The notes under the pieces are model-generated. The model was not told the DNA's origin. It saw only the letters and a program-made list of their open reading frames with translations, and did no database searches. Of a stretch of DNA of 64,000 nt, positions 36,983 to 43,643 are shown piece after piece. A program made the position numbers and the translations under genes. The stretch is from Comamonadaceae bacterium G21597-S1 (GTDB lineage: Bacteria; Pseudomonadota; Gammaproteobacteria; Burkholderiales; Burkholderiaceae_C): NCBI GenBank assembly GCA_027214345.1, contig JAPWHR010000002.1:248001-312000 (forward strand). The letters are read 5' to 3'. The stretch's first letter is position 1, and the number at the start of each line of letters is the position of its first letter.

Positions 36983-38340
36983 ACCCGCCGCCCGCGCCCC
37001 GGCTGGCCGACATCCGCCCCTGCCTGGAAGGCGCGATTCCGGGCGTGATGGCATCGGCGGCCACCGACGGCACGCCCAACGTGGCCTATGTCTCGCAGGT
37101 GTTCTACGTCGACGAGGACCATGTGGCGCTGTCGTTCCAGTTCTTCAACAAGACGCGCCACAACATCCTGGCCAACCCGCATGCCAGCGTACTGGTGGCG
37201 CATCCGTACACCGGCGCGTTCTATCGGCTGCACCTGCGCTACCTGCACACCGTCACCGACGGTCCGGTCTTCGAGGCCATGAAGGCCCAGCTCGCCGGCA
37301 TCGCGTCGCACAGCGGCATGGCGGGCATCTTCAAGCTGCAGGGCTCCGACATCTACCGGCTCGAACGGCTCGAGGCCGTTCCCGGCCAGCAGCTGGCGCT
37401 GCCGGCGCCCCGATCGGCGGTGCTCGCGTCGCTGCGCCGCGGCAGCCAGGCGCTGTCGCGCTGCACCTCGCTCGAGGAACTGCTGGCCACGGCCCTGGAG
37501 ACCCTGTGCGCGGTCTGCCATACCGAACATGCAATGGTGCTGATGTGCGATCCGGTCACGCAACGGCTGTACACCGTGGCGAGCTGCGGATACGCGACCT
37601 CCGGGCTGGGCTCGGAGATCGCCCCCGGACAAGGCGTGATCGGCGTGGCGGCCGAACAACGCACGCCGATACGCATCGGCTACATGACGACCGCCTACCT
37701 GTACCAGCGCGCGGTGCGTTCGAGCTGGCGCTCGAACCATCCCCAAATGCCCCTGGACACCGACATACCCTATCCCGGACTGCTCGAACCCCACAGCCAG
37801 ATGGCGACGCCGATCTTCCATGGCGACCGGGTGCTGGGCGCGATGTTCGTCGAAAGCGTGCACGACCTGCATTTCGACCATGAGCAGGAAGACATGATGG
37901 TCACGCTGGCCGCCCATCTGGGCGCGGCCCTGCAACTGATGGGTGACAGCAGCGATGCGCGCGACGAGCCCGGCCCGGTGCCCGACACGCCGCGGCGCCG
38001 CAACAGCGGCGGCACCGTGTTGCGCATCAAGCGCTACCAGCTCAACAACAGCGTCTTCATCGACGACAGCTACCTGATCAAGGGCGTGGCCGGCGCGATC
38101 TTCTGGAAACTGGTGACCGAACACGTGCGGCTCGGTCGCTGCGAATTCTCGAATCGCGAACTGCGGCTGGACCCGGACATCGGCCTGCCGGACCTCACCG
38201 ACAACCTGGAGGCACGGCTGCTGCTGCTGCAGCGCCGGCTGGCCGAACATGCGGCCTCCATCCGGATCGAGAAGACCGGCCGCGGTCGGTTCCGGCTGCT
38301 GGTGCCCCACCGGCTCGAACTGCTCGACCAGGCGGGCTGA
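36979..38340 (+). CDS. Split-barrel flavoprotein fused to GAF and winged-helix-like domains
   Basis: A 453-residue three-domain protein. Residues 1-150 form an FMN split barrel (GVMASAATDGTPNVAYVSQV, LANPHASVLVAHP). Residues about 155-320 are a GAF sensor domain (LATALETLCAVCHTEHAMVL, PGQGVIGVAAEQRTPIRIG, HFDHEQEDMMVTLAAHLG). The last 110 residues (VLRIKRYQLNNSVFIDDSYLI onwards) look like a winged-helix output domain, with an FSNRELRLDPDIGLP segment. This suggests a one-protein redox or ligand sensor with a DNA-binding output, translationally coupled to a small flavoprotein. That role is inference. Confidence 0.7.
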   Translation: MNPPPAPRLADIRPCLEGAIPGVMASAATDGTPNVAYVSQVFYVDEDHVALSFQFFNKTRHNILANPHASVLVAHPYTGAFYRLHLRYLHTVTDGPVFEAMKAQLAGIASHSGMAGIFKLQGSDIYRLERLEAVPGQQLALPAPRSAVLASLRRGSQALSRCTSLEELLATALETLCAVCHTEHAMVLMCDPVTQRLYTVASCGYATSGLGSEIAPGQGVIGVAAEQRTPIRIGYMTTAYLYQRAVRSSWRSNHPQMPLDTDIPYPGLLEPHSQMATPIFHGDRVLGAMFVESVHDLHFDHEQEDMMVTLAAHLGAALQLMGDSSDARDEPGPVPDTPRRRNSGGTVLRIKRYQLNNSVFIDDSYLIKGVAGAIFWKLVTEHVRLGRCEFSNRELRLDPDIGLPDLTDNLEARLLLLQRRLAEHAASIRIEKTGRGRFRLLVPHRLELLDQAG

Positions 38341-38354
38341 AGCCACCGGCCCGG

Positions 38355-39098
38355 TCAGCCCGCGGCGCCGACCAGTCCCGGCTGCGGCGCGCGGCCCAGC
38401 GCCTGTGCCAGCGACGCCCATTCCCGGTCGTCCAGATGCGGCCGGACCGTGTCGAGCACGGCCTCGAACGCCGCCTGCGGCGCCTGCGCCTGCATGCCGC
38501 ACAACATCTCGGCCCGCTCCGACGGGTTGCAGGCCGGAACCATCCAGCGCATGGTGGCCAGCATCTCGGGCGGCGCGATCGATGCCACCAGTTCGTTGTG
38601 CAGGTCCATCAATTCGGCGTCGCTGTAATGCGCCCACAACACCGGGTTGTGGCGGGTCTCCTCCTCGGCCATGTGCTGGAAGTTCTCGGCCACGAACAGC
38701 GACAACGCCCGGTACAGGCCGGTCAGCTGCAAGCCGCGCTGCGCGGCATCGGACTTGACCAGCGCGCCGGCCATGCGGCTCAGCTGCACGATGTGGCGCT
38801 CGTGCCCGGCATGGTCGCGCGCGGCGGCGTCGCTGCTGCCTTCGGCTCGCGCATGCAGGGCTGGATGCACGAAGCGGTTCTCGTGGCTCAGGTGCGCATG
38901 GCAGACCTCCAGCAGTTCGAACACGCGCTGCGCGCAGCGCACGACGTCGCGGTCGTCATCGACGTCGACCCGTCCGAGCGCGACCAGCGTGTCGCACATC
39001 ATCATGCGCAAGGCCTTGTGGATGCTGCCGTACAGATCGACGCGCCCGACACCCTGCGCCAGGGCCAGTTGTTGTTGTTCCAGTGCGTTGTTGTTCAC
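38355..39098 (-). CDS. Hemerythrin (HHE) domain protein
   Basis: A 247-residue helical protein with His/Glu ligands of a di-iron hemerythrin-like centre: SIHKALR, HLSHENRFVHPAL, HERHIVQL and HMAEEETRHNPVLW. Such proteins bind O2 or NO or take part in Fe-S repair; its length (two four-helix segments) exceeds the 120-residue minimum. GTG at 39098 is chosen: AAGGA lies 7 bp upstream, and the frame upstream codes a Cys/Gly stretch without homology. A direct-repeat box lies at 39215. Confidence 0.8.
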   Translation of the reverse strand: MNNNALEQQQLALAQGVGRVDLYGSIHKALRMMMCDTLVALGRVDVDDDRDVVRCAQRVFELLEVCHAHLSHENRFVHPALHARAEGSSDAAARDHAGHERHIVQLSRMAGALVKSDAAQRGLQLTGLYRALSLFVAENFQHMAEEETRHNPVLWAHYSDAELMDLHNELVASIAPPEMLATMRWMVPACNPSERAEMLCGMQAQAPQAAFEAVLDTVRPHLDDREWASLAQALGRAPQPGLVGAAG

Positions 39099-39214
39099 GA
39101 AAAATCCTTCCCAGACCCGCGGTCTGTCAACCGGGTTCGTGCGGCCCGGCGCGACAACGCCGACACAACCGCACAACCGTGCCGGCAGTCTAGGAACAGG
39201 AGCTTCGTGGCCTT

Positions 39215-39231
39215 CTTAAGAACTGCTTAGC
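39215..39231. promoter_or_regulatory. Direct-repeat response-regulator box near hemerythrin gene
   Basis: CTTAAG-N5-CTTAGC on the plus strand (GCTAAG-N5-CTTAAG on the minus). A -10-like TAGACT (39192-39187, minus) lies 22 bp away toward the hemerythrin gene, similar to the spacing before the two-component operon. It is the third such box in the window. Confidence 0.45.
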
Positions 39232-39268
39232 GCAATCCTCACAAAACCCTAAGGCGGCAATAGTTCAC

Positions 39269-39706
39269 TTATTTGGTGATCGCCACCAGCACGCTGCAAT
39301 GCGCCTGTTCGATCAGCGCACTGGAACTCGAGCCACGCCACCAGCGCGCGGCCCAGCTGTCCAGGTGCTTGTGGCCGACGACGATCAGGTCGGCTTCGAT
39401 CTTGGCGGCGTAGTTGGTGATCTCGCTGATGGTCTCGCCCACCAGCACCTCGCCATTGGCGGCGAATCCGGCCTTGGAAAGCACCTGCAAGCCCTGGTCG
39501 AGGATGCGCTTGTAGTTCTCCTTCTCGCGCTCGGTGATCTGCGGGTCGTAGAAGCCGCCCTCGGCGCCGATGAAGTCGATGTGGTGCGGCATCACCGCCA
39601 CCAGCGTCAGCGCCGCGCCGGTCCATTGCATCAGGTCCTGGCATTCGAGCAAGGCATGCTGGCCGGCCTCGGAGCCGTCGTAGGCCATCAGGATTCGTTT
39701 GTACAT
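39269..39706 (-). CDS. Universal stress protein (UspA family)
   Basis: A 145-residue UspA-fold protein starting MYKRILMAYDGSEAGQ. The ATP-loop GHKHLDSWAARWWRGSSSS lacks the second Gly of the usual G-2X-G-9X-G(S/T) pattern, so nucleotide binding may be weak or altered. GGAG precedes the ATG. Such proteins accumulate under starvation, oxygen limitation or membrane stress. It lies upstream of the hemerythrin gene on the same strand, separated by 170 bp containing the direct-repeat box. Confidence 0.9.
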   Translation of the reverse strand: MYKRILMAYDGSEAGQHALLECQDLMQWTGAALTLVAVMPHHIDFIGAEGGFYDPQITEREKENYKRILDQGLQVLSKAGFAANGEVLVGETISEITNYAAKIEADLIVVGHKHLDSWAARWWRGSSSSALIEQAHCSVLVAITK

Positions 39707-39832
39707 GGTGCTACTCCAGTTTCGTTATCGTTCATGGCGAACATACTCCAACAGAACCAGCATAACGGCATCGCGGGACGGTCACATCAGAACAAACCAT
39801 GAGCACATCGACTCCGCTCCAGCGCCCCGATC

Positions 39833-39849
39833 CGGTGCATCTTGCACCG
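39833..39849. promoter_or_regulatory. 17-bp perfect palindrome upstream of the export/adhesin operon
   Basis: CGGTGCA TCT TGCACCG, a 7-3-7 inverted repeat in the 335-bp gap 39707-40041. It ends 20 bp before a -10-like TAGAAT. It could be a dimer-binding operator. Apart from this and the -10, I see nothing in the gap; a 64-codon open frame (39799-39993) crosses these signals and is not believed. Confidence 0.5.
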
Positions 39850-39874
39850 ATTTCCGGCTTCGGCCCACTAGAAT
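39842..39874 (+). promoter_or_regulatory. Candidate promoter of the export/adhesin operon
   Basis: TAGAAT (39869-39874) is a good -10; the nearest -35-like hexamer, TTGCAC (39842-39847), lies 21 bp upstream and overlaps the palindrome. The long spacer means activation or a different start may be needed. The predicted leader runs about 160 bp to the first gene. Confidence 0.35.
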
Positions 39875-40041
39875 CGATCGTTGTGACGACGGGCCACCCA
39901 TCCGATACCCGCCTGCCATGCCGTACCGGCCCGCTAGCAGGTTCCGGGCCGGCTCCCGCCTGCTTGCGATGCCGCCCATGCCCACCCTCGTGAAAACCCT
40001 GCTGCGACCGCTTGCCTGCCACCCCGAGCGCGGGCCCGGCT

Positions 40042-41442
40042 GTGGTGGCTGAGGCCCCGGCCGACGACGCCGGCGCGCCATCGGCGCTGGCTCTGTATGC
40101 CGACCTGCTGTCGGCGAATTCGCTCGCGTCCGCCGCGCATCGCCTGGTGGCGGCGCTGGCCCACGACCTGCAGTTCGACCGTGTCTCGTTCGGCCTGCGC
40201 GAAGGCGCGCGCACCCGGCTGCTCGCCAGCACCGACCTGGACCCGTCCCAACCGCAGGCCGAGCCGGCCGCGCAGGTGCTCGGCGCCATGGACGAGGCGC
40301 TCGAACAGGCGCTGGCGCTGGTCTGCTCCGGCGCGCCATCCGATGGCGACCTGGCCCCGCAGGCGGTTGCGCTCGAACACCAGCTGCTGCAGCGCCAGGT
40401 CGGCGGCAGCGTGGCAACGCTGCCGCTCGGGTTCGACGGCGAGCCGTTCGCGGCCGTCTGCGTCGAGCGCCACCACGGGCCGGCGCCGGACGCACAGCAG
40501 ATGCAGCGGCTCGAACAACTGCTGCTGCTCGCCGCACCGGCCCTGCGCTGGATGGCGCGCAGCGAGATGCCCTGGCACCGGCGGGCCCGCCAGGGCCTGG
40601 CGCGCACATGGGCATCGCTGCGCGAACCCGGGCACCGGACACGTCGCACGGCGCTTGCCGCGTCCGCGCTGGCGCTGCTGTTCATCGCCGCCGTGCCGAT
40701 GGAACATGCCGTCGGCGGCCGGGCCCGCGTCGAAGGCGCGCAACAACGGGTGGTGTCGGCGCCCACCGACGGTTTCATCAAGACCGCCCATGTCCGGCCG
40801 GGCGACCGGGTCCGGCAAGGCGATCCGCTGGTCGACCTGATCGAAGAGGACCTGCAGCTCGAGCACGAACGCTGGATCAGCCAGCGGGCGCAACACGAGA
40901 ACGCCTATGCCGCGGCCATGGCCAAGTCCGACCGGGTCGGAGCTTCTACCAGCTTCGCCCGGGTCAATGAGGCCCAGGCCCAGCTCGACCTGATCGAGCA
41001 GTTGCGCAGCCGCAGCCGCATCACGGCCCCGTTCGACGCGCTGGTCGTGCAAGGCGACCTGAGCCAGTCGATCGGCGCGCCGGTGCACCAGGGCGATGCG
41101 TTGTTGACGCTGGCCAGCACCGACGGCTACCGGGTCGTGATCCAGGTCGACGAGACCGACATCGCCCGGGTCCGGCCGGGTCAAGCCGGACAACTCGTCG
41201 TCTCGGCGCTGCCCTGGCAAGGGCAGGCGCTGGAGGTCGAACGCGTGACGCCGCTGGCCCGCGCCGTCGAGGGGCGCAACGTGTTCGAAGTCCGGGCCCG
41301 GCTGCGCGCGGCCACGCAGGAACTGCGGCCCGGACTGATCGGACGTGCCGAGCTCGTGGTCGGGCGCCAGCCACTGCTGTGGACCTGGCTCGGCCGCCTC
41401 GCGGCGCGCGCGCGCCTTGCCTGGTGGTCATGGATCGGATGA
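40042..41442 (+). CDS. GAF-domain HlyD-type membrane-fusion protein
   Basis: A protein of about 466 residues. The N-terminal 170 residues look like a cytoplasmic GAF domain (LYADLLSANSLASAAHRLVA, FDRVSFGLREGART, LPLGFDGEPFAAVCVERHH). A transmembrane helix follows (TALAASALALLFIAAVP), then a periplasmic HlyD adaptor with barrel-sandwich halves (VVSAPTDGFIKTAHVRPGD and ITAPFDALVVQGD) and a beta-barrel. The start is uncertain: GTG at 40042 or 40045, or TTG at 40012; a stop at 39993 bounds the frame. It is first in a tight same-strand run ending at 58160. The GAF domain suggests ligand-gated or regulated export. Confidence 0.75.
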   Translation: MVAEAPADDAGAPSALALYADLLSANSLASAAHRLVAALAHDLQFDRVSFGLREGARTRLLASTDLDPSQPQAEPAAQVLGAMDEALEQALALVCSGAPSDGDLAPQAVALEHQLLQRQVGGSVATLPLGFDGEPFAAVCVERHHGPAPDAQQMQRLEQLLLLAAPALRWMARSEMPWHRRARQGLARTWASLREPGHRTRRTALAASALALLFIAAVPMEHAVGGRARVEGAQQRVVSAPTDGFIKTAHVRPGDRVRQGDPLVDLIEEDLQLEHERWISQRAQHENAYAAAMAKSDRVGASTSFARVNEAQAQLDLIEQLRSRSRITAPFDALVVQGDLSQSIGAPVHQGDALLTLASTDGYRVVIQVDETDIARVRPGQAGQLVVSALPWQGQALEVERVTPLARAVEGRNVFEVRARLRAATQELRPGLIGRAELVVGRQPLLWTWLGRLAARARLAWWSWIG

Positions 41443-41464
41443 TCCGGCGCCGGGGTGCGTGCGC

Positions 41465-43624
41465 ATGAGCAGCGTGCACAGCAACCGCTGGCATCGGGTC
41501 GCCAGGCTGCGCCCGCGCCTGTCGAGCCAGCTGCGGCTGCGCCGGCAACAGCTGCGCGGCGAGACCTGGTACCTGATGGCCGATCCCGGCAGCGGCCGCA
41601 GCGTGCGGCTCAATCGGGCGGCTTATGGCATTGCGGCACGGCTGGACGGGCGCCGCACCGTGCAGCAGCTGTGGGACCAGTCGCTGCAACGTGACGACGA
41701 GGCCGCCACGCAGGACGAGGTGATCGAGCTGCTGGCGCAGTTGCGCGAAGCGGCCCTGGTGCAGTTCGACGAAGCGGCCGACTTCGACGCCATGTTGCCG
41801 CACCTCGACTCGGTGGCGCGTCCGCGCGGGCGTGCCAACCTGCTGGCCTGGCGGATCCCGCTGGGCAATCCCGCACCCCTGCTGCGCCGGCTCGAACCCT
41901 TGCAGAACCTGCTGTTCTCGCGTGTGGCGCTGTGGTGCTGGATCGCGCTGCAACTGGTGGCCTGGACGCTGCTGTTGCAGCACGCGCCCCGGCTGTGGGA
42001 ATACGGCCAGCACTGGATGGCCAGTCCGCGTTTTGTGCTGCTTGCGGCGCTGGCCTACCTGCCGATCAAGCTGATGCACGAGATCGCGCACGGCCTGGCG
42101 GTGCGGCGCTGGGGCGGCCAGGTGCGACAGGCCGGCGTGACGCTGATGCTGCTGATGCCGGTGCCGTATGTGGACGCCTCGGCCGCCACCAGTTTCCCCG
42201 AGCGCCGTGCGCGCATCGCCGTCAGCGCGGCCGGCATCCTGACCGAACTCGCGCTGGCCGCAATGGCGCTGCTGCTGTGGGTGGCGCTCGACGATGGCCT
42301 GGTGCGCGACATCTCCTTCGTCGTCGTGGTCGTGGCCGGCGTGTCGACACTGCTGTTCAATGGCAACCCGCTGCAGCGCCTGGACGGTTATTACGTGTTG
42401 TGCGACACCCTCGGCCTGCCCAACCTGGGCCCGCGCAGCCGCCAATGGTGGATGGACCAGTTGCGCCGGAGCCTGCTCGGCACTGCACACACCGAGGCCA
42501 TGCCGGTGGCCCGCGGCGAGGCCAAGTGGCTGGCCGCGTATGCGCCGCTGTCCTGGCTGATGCTGTTGTTCATCGCGACGCTGGCCGTGTTCTGGCTCGG
42601 CCAGATCGCCTTCATGTTCGGCGTGGCGGCCGCGCTGCTGCTGGGTTGGCAGGTGCTGCTGCGGCCGCTGCACCGGGTGTTGTCGCAGCTGCGCCGCGCG
42701 GCCTTGTCGCAACACGGCAGCAGCCGGCGCTGGCGTCGCGTCGTCATGGGCGGCGGCGCGCTGCTGGTGGCGCTGGTCGTGTCGCCGTGGCCGCGCTCGA
42801 CGGTCGTCATGGGCGTGGCCTGGCCGCCGGACCAGGCCCAGCTGCGCATCGAGGAGGCGGGCTTCGTCGAAGCCCAGCTGGCGCGCGACGGCCAGCCACT
42901 GCAGGCCGGCGACATCGTGCTGCAACTGCACAGCCCGCAGCTGGAATCGGAACATGCACGCCAGGCGGCCCGGGTAGGCGCCCTCGAGGCCGAGCTGCTG
43001 CAGGCCCTGCCCGGCCCCAAGGCCGGCGGCAACGCCACGCGCGGCGCCGACTCCCTCGCCGAACTGCGGGCGGCGCAATCCGCGCTGGCGCGGCTGCGCG
43101 AGCGCATCGCGTCGCTGACCGTGCGCGCACAGGTGCCGGGCCGCCTGGTGCTGGCACAGACCCATGACCTGTCGGGGCAGTTTCTGCTGCGCGGCCACCT
43201 GTTCGGCCACCTGCTCGACGGCTCGGCCCCGATCGTGCGCGTCGCGGTGCCCGAGACCCGCGCCGGCGACCTGGACGATGCCGCCGGCCCGGTCTCGGTA
43301 CGCCTGAGCTCCAGCCCCGGCACGCGTCACGCGGCCACGGTGCTGCGCAACAGCCGGGCCGCCGTGTCGCAGTTGCCCAGTGCGGCGCTGGCCGACCGCC
43401 ATGGCGGCGACATCGTCACCGATCCTTCGGACGCCGACAGCCTGACGGCGCGCGAACCGGTCGTCGTGCTCGACGTCCAGCTCGAGGACGACGCCGCCGG
43501 CAGCCTGCAGCGCATCGGCGAGCGCGCCTGGGTGCGATTCGACGCCGGTGCCGCACCGCTGGTGCTGCAATGGGCGAGCGCGTTGCGACGCGCCGTGGTG
43601 CGCCGTTTCAACCCGCAACTGTAG
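41465..43624 (+). CDS. PqqD-like / M50 peptidase / HlyD-like fusion membrane protein
   Basis: A 719-residue protein. Residues 10-105 look like a PqqD-type winged helix (WYLMADPGSGRSVRLNRAAY, IAARLDGRRTVQQLWDQ). A polytopic membrane domain (about 150-450) holds HEIAHG with zinc ligands His205 and His209 and Glu206, and the NPLQRLDGYYVL motif with Asp307, the hallmarks of M50 (site-2 type) metallopeptidases. The C-terminus has a biotinyl/HlyD-like periplasmic part (LRIEEAGFVEAQL, IASLTVRAQVPGRLVLA). Related proteins accompany peptide-export and RiPP systems. It starts 22 bp after the GAF-HlyD gene. Confidence 0.82.
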   Translation: MSSVHSNRWHRVARLRPRLSSQLRLRRQQLRGETWYLMADPGSGRSVRLNRAAYGIAARLDGRRTVQQLWDQSLQRDDEAATQDEVIELLAQLREAALVQFDEAADFDAMLPHLDSVARPRGRANLLAWRIPLGNPAPLLRRLEPLQNLLFSRVALWCWIALQLVAWTLLLQHAPRLWEYGQHWMASPRFVLLAALAYLPIKLMHEIAHGLAVRRWGGQVRQAGVTLMLLMPVPYVDASAATSFPERRARIAVSAAGILTELALAAMALLLWVALDDGLVRDISFVVVVVAGVSTLLFNGNPLQRLDGYYVLCDTLGLPNLGPRSRQWWMDQLRRSLLGTAHTEAMPVARGEAKWLAAYAPLSWLMLLFIATLAVFWLGQIAFMFGVAAALLLGWQVLLRPLHRVLSQLRRAALSQHGSSRRWRRVVMGGGALLVALVVSPWPRSTVVMGVAWPPDQAQLRIEEAGFVEAQLARDGQPLQAGDIVLQLHSPQLESEHARQAARVGALEAELLQALPGPKAGGNATRGADSLAELRAAQSALARLRERIASLTVRAQVPGRLVLAQTHDLSGQFLLRGHLFGHLLDGSAPIVRVAVPETRAGDLDDAAGPVSVRLSSSPGTRHAATVLRNSRAAVSQLPSAALADRHGGDIVTDPSDADSLTAREPVVVLDVQLEDDAAGSLQRIGERAWVRFDAGAAPLVLQWASALRRAVVRRFNPQL

Positions 43625-43643
43625 AAAGCGAAGGCCCGCGTCC

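Noticed and set aside
39833-39849. NtrC-binding site
   Set aside because: NtrC boxes read TGCACC-N5-GGTGCA; here the half-sites are in the reverse order with a 3-bp gap, and no sigma-54 promoter is seen.
39799-39993. 64-codon plus-strand open frame before the export operon
   Set aside because: Crosses the palindrome and -10 element, has no Shine-Dalgarno and shuffled-looking composition.
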